NCBI GenBank assembly: GCA_021800255.1
Contig: JAJYZC010000035.1
Span: 1-35,000, forward strand
DNA from: Acidobacteriota bacterium
GTDB taxonomy: Bacteria > Acidobacteriota > Terriglobia > Terriglobales > Acidobacteriaceae
Length of the DNA: 35,000 nucleotides
Reading direction: 5' to 3'
The translations under genes and the position numbers were made by a program. The notes under the pieces are model-generated. The model was not told the DNA's origin, did no database searches, and saw only the letters and a list, made by a program, of their open reading frames with translations. Of this stretch, positions 24,129 through 34,438 are shown in pieces; position 1 is the stretch's first letter, and each line of letters opens with the position of its first letter.

Positions 24129-24795
24129 CACGCACCGGGAGCGATGCCGGCGGATTTTGCCTCGATTGGAAAATTGCATCCCGATCCGGGTAACAATGAG
24201 AATTGGTGCGCGCGGTCAGGGGGATCGATGCACCTCAGCGGCTTCACAGCGGTGGAAAACGCGCCTTGACAGGTGTGGAAAAAAGGGCCACTATCAAGGC
24301 AGAACGATCGGGATCGATGCACGCGGTCAGGGGGATCGCGGGAGCGTTGTTCCAGACGCCGCAAATCCAGGCCGCATTCGTCCCCGGCATCCGCTGCCGC
24401 GGCGTATGCAGGTAGCACGGCAGGCACTGGAGCAGGACTCCAAGGTGCACGCTGCGTTTACTCTGGCTTTTCTTCTTCTGTTTCCATCCTGATCGGTGAT
24501 TTGGGATGCGCCGCCGCGCCACTGCTCTCCATGTTCCACAAACGAGCGCGCATCTTTTCTTGCGTGGAGCTTGCCGGCCGGCTTCGCCGCAGCAAGTCCC
24601 GACCGGCAAGTTGAACGATTGATCCTTGCCGCGGTGATGCAGGTCACCGGCCGCGATATATCGTCAGTCCAGCCGCTGAGGGCGCAGCCAGAAATTACAT
24701 TCGCAGCGGCGCAACGTCCAACACTCCGTTCTTTGTCAGGATCGTGACTGGTTGAAATTGTCCCTATGGGGCGCTGGGTTAACCGGAGGTGCGCA
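24129..24795. other. Gene-less stretch with direct repeats and a promoter-like site
   Basis: About 670 bases with no credible gene. CGCGGTCAGGGGGATCG occurs at 24211-24227 and 24322-24338, and GGGATCGATGCAC at 24221-24233 and 24310-24322, so the two units swap order between copies. Between them lies a sigma-70-like promoter. The small open frames here have unlike-protein composition. It may hold a non-coding RNA or remnants of a repeat element. Confidence 0.5.
24266..24294 (+). promoter_or_regulatory. Promoter-like TTGACA-N17-CACTAT
   Basis: A perfect -35 TTGACA (24266-24271), a 17-base spacer and -10 CACTAT (24289-24294, four of six matches to consensus). The nearest plus-strand gene starts 500 bases downstream, so it either has a long leader or drives an unannotated RNA. 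Confidence 0.4.
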
Positions 24796-25152
24796 ATGTT
24801 CGTTCAAGCGCAATGCAAAGGGCACCAGGTGACAGGACTGCGGGTGGGCGCTGCGAACGCCCGCCGCTACTTCCCCAGGGACATAGCAGCCATCGAGCTG
24901 CAACTGGATCATTTGCGCATCGAATGCCGGTTGTCGCCGGATTTTTGGGAGGGCCAGCCGGAGATTCACGATCCGCGCTTGTGTCTTTGGCTGACGTCGA
25001 AACAATTGAACGGCAATACCTGGCGATTACCTGTCTATCTGGCCATGATTCGAGTGGGAGAGAACGCATTCCGTTTGGAGCCCGCCTCCTGGAAGCATCC
25101 ATCCAGAATCAGACACGCCGCCGATACCGTGCTCCCCCGCCGCGCCGCCTGA
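24796..25152 (+). CDS. Hypothetical protein of unknown family
   Basis: A 118-residue protein with a good GGAGG ribosome site seven bases before ATG 24796. The sequence (QVTGLRVGAANARRYFPRDIAAIELQLDHLRIECRLSPDFWEGQPEIHDPRLCLWLTSKQLN) reads as a compact globular domain, with no signal peptide or membrane segment. From memory similar short proteins recur in Acidobacteria, unnamed. It ends 53 bases before the next gene and probably shares its transcript. No function can be assigned. Confidence 0.65.
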   Translation: MFVQAQCKGHQVTGLRVGAANARRYFPRDIAAIELQLDHLRIECRLSPDFWEGQPEIHDPRLCLWLTSKQLNGNTWRLPVYLAMIRVGENAFRLEPASWKHPSRIRHAADTVLPRRAA

Positions 25153-25205
25153 CCGGAAGGGCGGCAAGCGCGAGGCCGCACCGCCATGGACCGCAGGAGG
25201 GGATG

Positions 25206-25733
25206 ATGAGAAGCCACGCAACAGACGCACTCGAAGTTCGTGCCGCCGCCGCCCTGCGCGCGGCGCTGGAGCAGGTTTCCACTATCAAGATTAAGGATCT
25301 GCGGAGTGCGCCGCAGGCCGCCGGCCAGAGCATCGTGGCGCACCTTCAGGTGCTGGGGCACAGTCATACGCTGGCCTGCGAGCTGGCGCCCAGCGCGAAC
25401 CTTGGGGATGTGGAAAGATCGCTGGCCAAGGCCGGCGCCGATGCCGCGCGATTGGGCGCGGAGGCGGCGCCGGTGCTGATTGCGCCCCATCTCTCCGCGG
25501 AGGCGCAGGCGCTGTGCAAGCAGAACCATACCGGATTTCTGGACCTGGAAGGGAATGCGCACCTGGTGATCGGCGAGGTTTTCATCCTCAGGCGCTCGCT
25601 TTCCGTTCCTACCCTCCAACCATCTTCCTCGCCGCTTGCGCAAAGGCGCCTAGCGGGAGCCCGGGCAGGATTTCCCCCGGCTCGCGCTGAAAACCCTGCC
25701 GGCAGCAGCCGCGTGCCGGCCTGCGGCGGCTGA
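25206..25733 (+). CDS. Hypothetical protein, AbiEi/nuclease-like N-terminal region
   Basis: A 175-residue protein. AGGAGG lies five bases before ATG 25206 (ATG 25203 would be too close). Segments VAHLQVLGHSHTLACELAP, PVLIAPHLSAEAQALCKQNHTGFLDLEGNAHLVIGEVFI resemble a group of proteins with a D-L-x-G-N-A box that I associate with AbiEi-like antitoxins or predicted restriction-like folds. The match is from pattern memory only. Beyond residue about 135 the sequence turns into a Pro/Arg/Ala-rich low-complexity tail, so the gene may be truncated relative to longer relatives or may have a disordered end. It follows the 24796 gene in the same direction. Confidence 0.6.
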   Translation: MRSHATDALEVRAAAALRAALEQVSTIKIKDLRSAPQAAGQSIVAHLQVLGHSHTLACELAPSANLGDVERSLAKAGADAARLGAEAAPVLIAPHLSAEAQALCKQNHTGFLDLEGNAHLVIGEVFILRRSLSVPTLQPSSSPLAQRRLAGARAGFPPARAENPAGSSRVPACGG

Positions 25734-25855
25734 CATGCTGGAGAGCGGGCGCTACCCGCGCCCTTGGCTGCGCGAGCCGCGCCTGAGGGCGTTCCCATGC
25801 TCTCTTTTTGTCCCCAGACTTTCCCCATCCAGAGTTGCCGGCTGAGATATGCAGG

Positions 25856-26482
25856 CTAATCGTTGTTAGTGGACGAAACCAGATGGAACGAGTTGAAGAA
25901 GCGGGTCACATCGCTGTCGCGCCGCGCAGTCACCGAAGGGAAGGCGGACATGAGCAGGTAAAGCCGCTGGCCGGCCAGAATGAGGCGGGCGTTGAAGACG
26001 CCGCCGCTTTCGTTGCGCCCCACGAAATCGCGCACCGGGTAGCCGTCCAGCGTGGTCCGCGACTCGCTGACCAGGCTGCATTGGGAGCGCGTCAGAGCGT
26101 CGTCTCGCGCCATGTCCAAGGTCAGGTCGGCGGATCCGCCGCTGGCCTGCATGACGGGTGGATTATCCTCCCAGGAGACGGAAAAGGAGGTCTCCGCGTC
26201 CGGGTAGGAATAAATCATGGTCACCTGTTCGGCGGCGCCCTGCTGGTTATAAGCGGGAACCTCGATCTCCGAGGTGCCGGACGGCATATCGACGGTAAAT
26301 CCCTGAAAAGAGCGGTCAACCTTCACCCAGTCGATGTGAGCCGGTCTGAGGTCTGCATTCGCGCCGGGCTCGGAGCCGCTCGAAAACGGCACAGAGATTC
26401 CCAGATCCTGCCGGTGCAGGTAGATGTAGATCACCCCCACCACGAGGATGCCGCCCAGAACGATGTAGTACCAGCGATTCAC
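25856..26482 (-). CDS. Membrane-anchored hypothetical protein
   Basis: A 208-residue protein beginning with a single N-terminal membrane segment (WYYIVLGGILVVGVIYIYL, residues 4-22) and then a soluble, probably periplasmic, domain. The core (FQGFTVDMPSGTSEIEVP...YSYPDAETSFSVSWEDNP...VRDFVGRNESGGVFNARLILAGQRLYLLMSAFP...FFNSFHLV) has the beta-sheet pattern and terminal FFNSFH of PsbP/DcrB-like domains. The start codon is GTG; AAGGAGG lies rather far upstream (13 bases). Function unknown; it converges with the 25206 gene. Confidence 0.7.
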   Translation of the reverse strand: MNRWYYIVLGGILVVGVIYIYLHRQDLGISVPFSSGSEPGANADLRPAHIDWVKVDRSFQGFTVDMPSGTSEIEVPAYNQQGAAEQVTMIYSYPDAETSFSVSWEDNPPVMQASGGSADLTLDMARDDALTRSQCSLVSESRTTLDGYPVRDFVGRNESGGVFNARLILAGQRLYLLMSAFPSVTARRDSDVTRFFNSFHLVSSTNND

Positions 26483-26586
26483 ACTCTCAAGATTGCCTCC
26501 TTCACCCGATCAATGCAAGCCGATTCTCATCTTGCGGCTTAAAACGGAGGGCCAGAGGGACAGAGCGGGCAGGCTGCAAACCTGGT

Positions 26587-27588
26587 TCAGACCGTGGCGT
26601 GGGCGCGCGATTCGAGTTCAGCCAAGCGGCCGCCCAGGAGCGTCTCCAGCTTGACGAGCGCGGCCGAAAAGCCCTCGATGCCCTCCTTCAGCTTGTCGCT
26701 GGCCATGCGGTCGGCGGCGTGCATACGGTCGAAGGTGGCCTTGTCCATGGCGATCCTCTCGATGGCGTGGGTCTTGGCCGCCTGGGGATCGAGCTTGCGC
26801 GGCAGCTCGCCTTCGGTGCTTTCGAGCTCCCCGAGCAGTTCCGGCGAAATCGTGAGCAAGTCGCAGCCGGCCAGCTCGCAGATTTCGCCCGTGTTGCGGA
26901 AGCTGGCGCCCATGACCACGGTTTTGTAGCCGAATTTCTTGAAGTAGTTGTAGATGCGCGTCACCGACTGTACGCCGGGATCATCGGCCCCGGTGTAGTC
27001 TTTGCCGGTGTTTTTCTTGTACCAGTCGAGGATGCGGCCCACAAAGGGCGAGATGAGGGTGGCGCCGGCCTCGGCCGCGGCGATGGCCTGATGAAGGCCG
27101 AACAGCAGGGTCAGGTTGCAGTGAATGTTCTCCTTCTCAAGGGCCTCGGCCGCGCGAATACCCTCCCAGGTGGAGGCGATCTTGATGAGCACGCGCTCAC
27201 GGCCGATACCCGCGGCATCGTATTGGGCGATGATGCTGCGCGCCATGGCGATGGTGCCCGCGGTGTCGTAGGAGAGACGCGCGTCCACCTCCGTAGAAAC
27301 GCGCCCGGGAACGATTTCGAGAATCTTTTTGCCGAAGGCGATGGCCAGCCGCTGGAAGGCCAGGTTGGCGATGGCCTGATCGCCGGCGCCCTCGCCCAGT
27401 TCCTTGCGCGCGTCCAGCAGCACGCCGTCCACAATCGATTGGTAATGCGGCATCTGCGCCGCCGCGGTAATCAGCGAGGGGTTGGTGGTCGCGTCCTGGG
27501 GGCGAAACTTCTCCATCGCCTCTATATCGCCGGTATCGGCGACCACCACGGTGTACTTGCGCAACTGTTCCAGTAAATTCTGCGGCAT
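26587..27588 (-). CDS. tal: Transaldolase
   Basis: A 333-residue cytosolic enzyme of the non-oxidative pentose phosphate pathway that moves a dihydroxyacetone unit from sedoheptulose 7-phosphate to glyceraldehyde 3-phosphate. The Schiff-base lysine is K136 in [16 protein letters not shown], preceded by the usual ATTNPSLI box (about 33-40) and VVADTGD (D18); [24 protein letters not shown] matches classical TalA/TalB subfamily members. Start 27588 has GGAGG five bases upstream; an earlier start at 27618 would add ten residues. It is separated from glnD by about 120 bases on the same strand. Confidence 0.96.
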   Translation of the reverse strand: MPQNLLEQLRKYTVVVADTGDIEAMEKFRPQDATTNPSLITAAAQMPHYQSIVDGVLLDARKELGEGAGDQAIANLAFQRLAIAFGKKILEIVPGRVSTEVDARLSYDTAGTIAMARSIIAQYDAAGIGRERVLIKIASTWEGIRAAEALEKENIHCNLTLLFGLHQAIAAAEAGATLISPFVGRILDWYKKNTGKDYTGADDPGVQSVTRIYNYFKKFGYKTVVMGASFRNTGEICELAGCDLLTISPELLGELESTEGELPRKLDPQAAKTHAIERIAMDKATFDRMHAADRMASDKLKEGIEGFSAALVKLETLLGGRLAELESRAHATV

Positions 27589-27708
27589 GATTCCTCCGGG
27601 GGTAAGCGCGGCGTGCAAACGCTTTGCGAATATAGTCTACCTCTCTTACGATGCGCCGCCGCAGCGCGGGTTGCAAAGCGGATCAAAGAGGAGGGCGCGC
27701 GGGCGGCC

Positions 27709-30303
27709 TCAGCCGCGCATGGCATCGAGCGCCGCAGTCAGATCTTTGGCGAGCGCCTGCTCCGACTCAGGGGTGAGCTTGGCGCCCTGGCGGGTGAGGT
27801 AGAAGACATCGATAGCGGTTTGGCCTTCGGTGTCAATGAGGGCGATCTTGATGTTGCACTGGTGAGAGCTGAGGGTGAGCGCGATCTGGCGGAGCAGACC
27901 CGGCAAGTCCTGGGCGACCACCTGCAAAAGCGTGGAATGGGTGGAAGATTCGGAGTCGAATTCCAGGCGTGTGGCCACTTCCACGCGGATGTGACTGGGA
28001 TGGGTGAGATGGCGGCGAGCCTCGAGAAGCTGTTCGACGGAGAGCTTTTGCGCGACTACATCGCCAATGCTCTCTAAGAAGCGGTCCTTTTCAGTGGGGT
28101 TGAGCTCGATGGTGCGGAAAACATCGGAGAAGTGGAAGCTGTCTACGATGATGCCGGCGTCGTTGGAATAGGCGCCGGCGCGGACGATGTTCATGCCCCA
28201 GGCGGCCAGCGCGCCTGCCACGTCGGCAAACAGGCCCGTGCGGTCGCGGGTAATGACGGTCAGGTCATAGAGCTGGCGGCTGGGACGCAGGTCGAGCTGC
28301 ACCGGATTGCCGTTCAAGCTGAGCGCCATCTGAAAGTGGCTGCGAATCTGCTCCGGCGGGCGGGTTTGCAGATAGCGTTGCGGAAGGCCCTCCAGAAACC
28401 ACTGCAACTCCCCCTGCTGGCTGGCGGGGACCATGGAGCGGAGGCGGTTGAGCAGCGTGGGATCGAAGGCGGAGTGATAGCGGGCCTCGTCTACCGAGCG
28501 GTCCATGTAGTTGGAGGCGGACATGTAGAACTGCCACAGGTTTTCCGCCTTCCAGGGGGTGAGCGCGTCCGGATTGACGGCCTTGATGTCGGCGAAGGTC
28601 ATCAGGGTCAGCATCTTCAGAAGCTGCGGACTGCCTATCTTGGCCGCGAAGGCGCGCACGTTCTCCGGGTCGAAGATGTCGCGGCGCATAGCCGCCGACA
28701 TCTCCAGGTGCAGGCGGATCAGTTTGAGCACCGGCTCGCGCTCTTCGGCGTCGAAGTCGAGACGGGCGAGAAAGCTGTCGGCCAGCTCCACGCTTTGGGC
28801 GGCGTGCTCGCCGCTGCGGCGGCTCTTGCCGGTGTCGTGCAGCAGCAGGGCCAGGAGAAACAGGTCGAAGCGCTCAATCTCGGGGAGCAACTGCGCAAGG
28901 CGCTGCTCGTACTCGCGCGTGGACCGGCGCAGGCCGTGCACATTGTCGATGACCAGGAAGGTATGTTCATCGACGGTATAGCGGTGGTAGCTGTCGCGGA
29001 TGACGAGAGCGTCGATGCCGTGAAACTCGGGAATGAACATCTCCAGAATGCCGAGGGCGTGCATGGTGCGCAAGGCGTGGGCGGCATAAGGGCCGGTCAG
29101 TACCTCGCGCAGAGCGTTCCACAGATACGGCCCTTCGGGAACGTTGATGGCCAGCACGGGCAGAGCGTCCGTGATGCGGTCTTCGGCGGCCTGCGAGAGC
29201 GTGTAGCCGTGGCTGGCCATGAGCGAGAAGACGCGCAGGATGGCGGCCGTGTCATGGAACTGGGCGCCGGGCTGAACGTCGATGCGCCCCTGATCGAGAA
29301 AAAACTCCGTGCCCGCGATGGGGGTGCGCCGGCGCCGGAACTGGCGGTAGAAGCTCACCGGCGCGGGCAGATGCTCCATTAAAAGAGCGGCGCGGCGATA
29401 GACCACGCGCGCGTGCCGGTAATAGGTGCGCATCCAGTAGGAGGGGTCGGCGGTGCCGCGGGTTTCAAGGCCGATAGAGAGCGAGGCAGCCTCGTCTTGG
29501 GACTGCCAGTCGAGGATGTTGTTGTCGCGGCCGAACCGGAAATGGAGAAAACAGCGCGCGTCGGCAAGGAAATCGAAGGCGGCCTCGGCGTCGCCGTGGG
29601 CGCTTTGGAAAACTCCGTGCTGGCGCGGCCATTCCTTGGTTTCCTTCAGATGGAAGAGGATGGCGAACCAGACCGCGAGGTGGTAGTCGCGCAGGCCGCC
29701 GGGACAATCCTTGAGGTTGGGCTCGAGATGAAAGATGGTGTTGCCGAATTTGGCGTGGCGGGCGCGGGCGATCTCGCCCAGCTTTTGCGTGATGGCGTTC
29801 CACTCGCTCAGGACGAGGCCGGGAAAAACAACCTGATGAAGCTGCTGGTAAAGAGGGAACTGGCCGGCCAGGAAGCGGCGCTCCAAGGTAGCCAGGGTGA
29901 ATTCCAGATTGTCGGGGTCGAAGCGGCCGGCTTCTTTCACCGTCCGGGAGCTGGGGCTGGCGCGCAGACCCACGTCCCACATGCCCTGGATGATGGCGCG
30001 CACGGCCTCCTTGGAGTGCTCCTCGGTCTTGTCGTCGGCAAAGGCGAAGAGCACGTCGATGTCGGAGTAGGGAAAGAGGTCTTTGCGTCCGTAGCCGCCC
30101 AGGGCCAGCAGAGCGGCGTTTTGCGCGGGCCGGTCGGCAAAGGCGCGCCGCCACATCTCCACCAGAATCCGGTCCACTACCGCCGAGCGGCGGCGGATGG
30201 CGGCCGCGCCGTCGCCGGTGCGCTCGCAGGTCTGGCGTACAAGCGCCATCTCCCTGAGATACTGCTCCCGTAGATCGTCCACCGTGAAAGACACTGGATT
30301 CAT
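27709..30303 (-). CDS. glnD: Bifunctional PII uridylyltransferase / uridylyl-removing enzyme
   Basis: An 864-residue nitrogen sensor. The nucleotidyltransferase site is [18 protein letters not shown] (69-86; S80, D81 and D83 fit the GG..S.D.D motif). An HD phosphohydrolase domain has HD at 489-490 in [15 protein letters not shown]. Two C-terminal ACT domains (about 680-770 and 790-862) sense glutamine. The enzyme adds or removes UMP on the tyrosine of PII. A PII gene whose loop tyrosine is present and an amtB gene lie upstream on the same strand, completing the circuit, though a GH28 gene stands between. ATG 30303 is chosen; a GTG at 30375 would add 24 residues not expected in the family. Confidence 0.94.
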   Translation of the reverse strand: MNPVSFTVDDLREQYLREMALVRQTCERTGDGAAAIRRRSAVVDRILVEMWRRAFADRPAQNAALLALGGYGRKDLFPYSDIDVLFAFADDKTEEHSKEAVRAIIQGMWDVGLRASPSSRTVKEAGRFDPDNLEFTLATLERRFLAGQFPLYQQLHQVVFPGLVLSEWNAITQKLGEIARARHAKFGNTIFHLEPNLKDCPGGLRDYHLAVWFAILFHLKETKEWPRQHGVFQSAHGDAEAAFDFLADARCFLHFRFGRDNNILDWQSQDEAASLSIGLETRGTADPSYWMRTYYRHARVVYRRAALLMEHLPAPVSFYRQFRRRRTPIAGTEFFLDQGRIDVQPGAQFHDTAAILRVFSLMASHGYTLSQAAEDRITDALPVLAINVPEGPYLWNALREVLTGPYAAHALRTMHALGILEMFIPEFHGIDALVIRDSYHRYTVDEHTFLVIDNVHGLRRSTREYEQRLAQLLPEIERFDLFLLALLLHDTGKSRRSGEHAAQSVELADSFLARLDFDAEEREPVLKLIRLHLEMSAAMRRDIFDPENVRAFAAKIGSPQLLKMLTLMTFADIKAVNPDALTPWKAENLWQFYMSASNYMDRSVDEARYHSAFDPTLLNRLRSMVPASQQGELQWFLEGLPQRYLQTRPPEQIRSHFQMALSLNGNPVQLDLRPSRQLYDLTVITRDRTGLFADVAGALAAWGMNIVRAGAYSNDAGIIVDSFHFSDVFRTIELNPTEKDRFLESIGDVVAQKLSVEQLLEARRHLTHPSHIRVEVATRLEFDSESSTHSTLLQVVAQDLPGLLRQIALTLSSHQCNIKIALIDTEGQTAIDVFYLTRQGAKLTPESEQALAKDLTAALDAMRG

Positions 30304-30458
30304 GTGGGTTTGCCCGGCGCGCCGCAGCAAAAGAGGTTGCCTACAAGCATAAGCGATGCGGGCGGGGAATGACACTCTTCGTTGCCGTGAGGTGGAAAGA
30401 CCTGCGGCCGAAACGGATCCAACGCACGGTTTGCGCGACCCGGCGCGCGCCCAGGGTT

Positions 30459-31835
30459 TTACTGCGGAAAGGGCGCGAACATAGCCGCGCAGGAGACAGG
30501 CCTGCCTTTCTGGGGCCTTCCCTTGATTGTCGAGTCCGTGCCTGCGGGCAGCAGCAGATTCGTCGGCTCCGGTCCGAGCGTTATATCGGCGTGAGCCAGC
30601 TCGTAGGTGTAATGGGCCTGGTCGGTGATCTGCACGCCGTCGAGGGTGACCGCGATGCGATGGGTGTGGTCGTAGCCGTTGAAGGTGATCTTGCCGCCGC
30701 CGGAGATGCGCACGTGCTGGAGCGTAATGGCGCGCATAACAGGCAGCGAGTTCCCTGTCAGCGTGCCAGCCGCCGCGTAAGCCGTGTCGAGCGTGATGGG
30801 GTGGGGCGAGTCGCGGATGCAGACATGGTCGTAAACCACATCTTCAACCAATCCGCCGCGCGAGCCGTTGGATTTGATGCGAATGCCGTTATCGGGGCCG
30901 TCGAGCGAGAGGTTGGATACAAAAATGTGGCTGACGCCGCCAAAGGTCTCGCTGCCGATGGACATGCCGTGGCCCCAGTAAAAGTGATCGTCGCTGATGG
31001 TCATGTCGCGAGCGCCGCCGGCGCCGCCCTTGATGGCCACGTTGTCGTCGCCGTCGCGGATGTAGCTGTGGGTGATGGTCACATTCCTCGCGCCGTCGCC
31101 GGGATCGATGCCGTCCGTATTGCGCGCGTGGCGTTGGGGCGTGTTGATCTTGACGCCCCACGCCGTGAATCCGTCGCCGTGATCGTAAACCACGTGGAAG
31201 TTCGCCGAGTTTCTGAGGGTGATGCGGTAAAGCGTGAAGTTGCCGGAGTAGTCGGCCACGATCAAGCGCGGAACCTGCTGCCGGCCGCCGGCGCGCGCCT
31301 GCGCGGCCAGCTTCCACCAGGAAAATTGCGAGCCGAGCATAGCCGCCCCGCCGCGGCCGTCGATAACCCCGTTGCCCATCACGCCGGAGCCGGGCGCATG
31401 ATCGGCGGAGATGAGCGGCTTGCAGCCTGGCCGGGCGTGGTTGACTACTCCGCAACTGCCCGGCGAGATGGCGTAAAGCGCCGGATCGCGGGAGGCGAAG
31501 AGCGTAACGCCCTTGCCCACGATGAGGGTAACGCCGGCGCGCAACTGCAGCGGGCCGCTGAGGAAGGCGTTGTCAGAGCCGCGCGCGCTGAGCGCCACGC
31601 CGTGTCCCTTGGCGCAGTGGTCGATGGCGCTCTGAATGCGGGCCGTGTCCAGCTTGCGCTCGTCGGCGGGCGCGAGCGTGCCGCCGCTCGGATCTTGAAT
31701 CGAAACGAGGTGCGCCTCCAGGCTGGCGCATACCGGCGGAAGAACCGGCTCTGTGACCCTGCGCTTGTCCTGCGCGGCGAGGCCGGAAACGAGGATGAGG
31801 AAAGTGGCGAGCGGCGCCATGAAACGTGGATGCAT
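30459..31835 (-). CDS. Glycoside hydrolase family 28 (polygalacturonase-like)
   Basis: A 458-residue exported enzyme with signal peptide ([22 protein letters not shown]). All four GH28 signatures are present: NTDGID (N239, D241, D244), GDDN (D263, D264), GHG (288-290) and RIK (319-321), on a right-handed beta-helix with typical repeats. It should hydrolyse alpha-1,4 galacturonan (pectin) or a related uronic polymer, fitting a plant-litter lifestyle. GGAGGGAGG about six bases before the start is a strong ribosome site. It sits between the PII gene and glnD, all on the minus strand, so it might be co-transcribed with nitrogen genes; endo- or exo-action cannot be told. Confidence 0.93.
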   Translation of the reverse strand: MHPRFMAPLATFLILVSGLAAQDKRRVTEPVLPPVCASLEAHLVSIQDPSGGTLAPADERKLDTARIQSAIDHCAKGHGVALSARGSDNAFLSGPLQLRAGVTLIVGKGVTLFASRDPALYAISPGSCGVVNHARPGCKPLISADHAPGSGVMGNGVIDGRGGAAMLGSQFSWWKLAAQARAGGRQQVPRLIVADYSGNFTLYRITLRNSANFHVVYDHGDGFTAWGVKINTPQRHARNTDGIDPGDGARNVTITHSYIRDGDDNVAIKGGAGGARDMTISDDHFYWGHGMSIGSETFGGVSHIFVSNLSLDGPDNGIRIKSNGSRGGLVEDVVYDHVCIRDSPHPITLDTAYAAAGTLTGNSLPVMRAITLQHVRISGGGKITFNGYDHTHRIAVTLDGVQITDQAHYTYELAHADITLGPEPTNLLLPAGTDSTIKGRPQKGRPVSCAAMFAPFPQ

Positions 31836-31919
31836 ACGGTCCTCCCTCCAATGCAGATTCAGAGGTCAGACCAGTTTACCGCATGGACAAGCTGGGCGCG
31901 GAGGCCGCCAGCAGGCGCC

Positions 31920-32285
<366 letters not shown>

Positions 32286-32355
32286 TCAGGAGGCGCTGCC
32301 GGTTAACAGCGCCGCGCAATAGTTTTTTGTTCCGCGTAATTGCCGGAACCAACGA

Positions 32356-32448
32356 ATCAGCCGTCAGCTTTCGGCCATTTCTTGCGGGAATTGAAACGCA
32401 TCTTTACCACGAAAATAAGCTGAAAGCTGAGAGCTGATGGCTGATAGC
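32356..32448. repeat. Intergenic heptad-repeat element (copy 2)
   Basis: Right side: consecutive 7-base units from about 32415 (TAAGCTG, AAAGCTG, AGAGCTG, ATGGCTG), followed by ATAGC running up to the amtB stop codon. Left side: 32356-32372 (ATCAGCCGTCAGCTTTC) is the inverted counterpart, matching 15 of 17 bases to the complement of 32429-32445. The layout (inverted arm, about 55 bases, direct heptads, stop codon) mirrors the element at 17860-17997 although the unit sequence differs. Confidence 0.55.
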
Positions 32449-33837
32449 TTACGTGTTGAAATCGTAGCCTTCCTCGCCGTGCTGCGAAAGATCGAGGCCG
32501 GCGGCTTCGTCCTCGGGAGCCACGCGCAGCCCGATGACCTTATCGACCATGAAAAGCAGGATCAGCGTACCAACGATAGAGATGCCCCAGGCGACGCCCA
32601 CCCCGGCAAGCTGATTGAGCATCTGGCCCCAGTGGCCGTCCATCCCGCCGGTGGGCGCGTGGTCGCCAAAGATGGGGTTGATGGCGCAGGTGGCGAAGAC
32701 GCCGGTCAGGATCGCGCCCAGCGTTCCGCCGGCCCCATGCACGCCAAAGGCGTCAAGGGAGTCGTCGTAACCGAAGATGCTCTTTACCTTGAAGACCATG
32801 AAGGAGCAGAAGAAGCCCGCCGCAAGGCCGATGAGCAGGGCGGCGAAGGGCTGAACAAAGCCCGAAGCCGGGGTGATGGCCACCAATCCGGCAACGGCGC
32901 CGGAGATAGCTCCCAGAGCCGTAGGCTTGCCGTTGTGCAGCCACTCGAAGATCGTCCAGCCCAGGATGGCGGTCGCGGTGGCGAATTGGGTATTCACAAA
33001 GGCGCTGGTGGCCAGCGGGCTGGCGCCCAGCGCGCTGCCGGCGTTAAAGCCGAACCACCCCACCCATAGCAGGCAGGCGCCGATAAAGCTCAGAACCAGG
33101 TTGTGCGGCGCCATCTTGGTGTGCGGGTAGCCGATGCGCTTGCCCAGATAAAGACAGGTGACCAGCGCGGAGACGCCGCTGGTGATGTGAACCACCGTCC
33201 CGCCCGCAAAGTCCAGGCTGGGAATGTGGCCGCCGGCGGCGTTCAGCAGTCCGCCCACCCCCCACACCATGTGCGCCATGGGACAGTAAACGCACAGCGA
33301 CCATAGCGAAAGAAAGACCGCCATGCCGCTGAACTTCATGCGTTCGGCAAAGGCCCCGGTGATGAGCGCCGGCGTGATGATGGCGAACATGAGCTGGTAG
33401 ACCATGTAGGTCTGCTCGGGAATCGTCGGGGCGTAGTTGGGATTGGGCTTGAGGCCCACCCCGCGCAGGAAAAGATGCTGCAAGCCGCCGATAAAGAGGT
33501 TGCCGCGACCGAAGGCCAGCGAGTAGCCAACGACGGCCCAGAGAATGGTGACCAGAGCCATCATGGCGAAGCTCTGCATCATGGTGCCGAGAACGTTCTT
33601 TTGCCGCACCAGACCGCCATAGAAGAGCGCCAGGCCGGGACCGGTCATCAGCAGCACCAGAGCAGCCGAGGCCAGCATCCAGCCGTTGTCGCCGGCCGAT
33701 TGCGCCCTCTGAACGGCCTGCTGGAGGGCCTCAATCTGGGCCTGCGTGGCGGGTGCCGGGGCCTGCTGCGCAAAAGCCAGGGCGGGTACTGCAAAGAGGA
33801 CTGCGAAAAGCATTACCTTGAAGGCGCGAAGTGACAT
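32449..33837 (-). CDS. amtB: Ammonium transporter
   Basis: A 462-residue Amt/Rh-family channel. A cleavable signal peptide (MSLRAFKVMLFAVLFAVPALAFA) is followed by a Gln/Ala-rich linker and then about eleven membrane spans. The pore twin histidines are H189 (CPMAHMVWG) and H367 (FGVHGAGG). ALFYGGLVRQKNVL and FNAGSAL are family signatures. It conducts ammonium inward and is gated by the PII protein encoded next downstream. Start 33837 is chosen because it begins the signal peptide; the ribosome site GGGAG is about 12 bases upstream. A longer reading from 33873 is less likely. I saw no clear sigma-54 promoter, which amtB often has in Proteobacteria. Confidence 0.96.
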   Translation of the reverse strand: MSLRAFKVMLFAVLFAVPALAFAQQAPAPATQAQIEALQQAVQRAQSAGDNGWMLASAALVLLMTGPGLALFYGGLVRQKNVLGTMMQSFAMMALVTILWAVVGYSLAFGRGNLFIGGLQHLFLRGVGLKPNPNYAPTIPEQTYMVYQLMFAIITPALITGAFAERMKFSGMAVFLSLWSLCVYCPMAHMVWGVGGLLNAAGGHIPSLDFAGGTVVHITSGVSALVTCLYLGKRIGYPHTKMAPHNLVLSFIGACLLWVGWFGFNAGSALGASPLATSAFVNTQFATATAILGWTIFEWLHNGKPTALGAISGAVAGLVAITPASGFVQPFAALLIGLAAGFFCSFMVFKVKSIFGYDDSLDAFGVHGAGGTLGAILTGVFATCAINPIFGDHAPTGGMDGHWGQMLNQLAGVGVAWGISIVGTLILLFMVDKVIGLRVAPEDEAAGLDLSQHGEEGYDFNT

Positions 33838-34438
33838 GCGTTTTTTTGACTCCCAAAAAGCATGGCCGGGCAACAGTCCATGTCTTGCGGCGGAATTCCG
33901 GCTGCCGCCCGGACGAGCTAAACAGGCTGAGGCGCCGGCCGCGCAGGACTGCTTGATGAGAGGCTACCGCCGGAGCAGGAATGATAAGAGCAGACGGGCG
34001 CGGCGCAACCGCACCCGCCGACGTGCGTCATTGAGCTAAAAATCTCATAATGCGCATAAAGATCCCATGAAGATACAGAAATTCCCCCTGGTAATCTCAT
34101 CAGCGTTGTGCGTAGCCGCTTGAACCCCAGGCGAAGCGGCTGAACGGCTGGCAAGGGGGATCATCCAATCCCACCATCGGAGATCAAAGAGAGGGGACGG
34201 GAGGGTGGCGCGCCCGATCCTCCGTTACTCGCCGGCCAAGCCGTGGCCGTTCTGTCTCTGTTTTCGGTGACGCTCCAGGCCCAACCGGAGTAAAATGACG
34301 CCAGCTTCGCAACTCGCAGCCCAAGACAGTTCTTTCACAAAGGGCAGGCCGGCTGAAACGAGATTGCGCAGCGATCTTCCCCGCTCCTGATTCCAGCGCC
34401 TTCGGCCGCGGAGATGGAGATAGAGAGGCTGGACTCAG
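33838..34438. other. Divergent intergenic region between amtB and the DUF362 gene
   Basis: No gene is seen in these 601 bases. The amtB promoter must be here (minus strand). An 8-bp inverted repeat AGCCGCTT/AAGCGGCT is at 34114-34141 with a 12-base loop. An AT-rich patch at 34030-34080 is a plausible promoter region. Confidence 0.45.
34114..34141. repeat. 8-bp inverted repeat in amtB-DUF362 gap
   Basis: AGCCGCTT (34114-34121) and AAGCGGCT (34134-34141) are perfect complements around 12 bases. There is no T tract beyond it. Role unknown. Confidence 0.4.

Noticed and set aside
24157-24492. Small plus-strand open frame after the ABC ATPase
   Set aside because: It consists largely of translated direct repeats, has odd composition and no good ribosome site.
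33838-34080. Sigma-54 promoter upstream of amtB
   Set aside because: The best GG...TTGC candidate on the minus strand has 11 rather than 10 bases between GG and GC and a poor -24 box.
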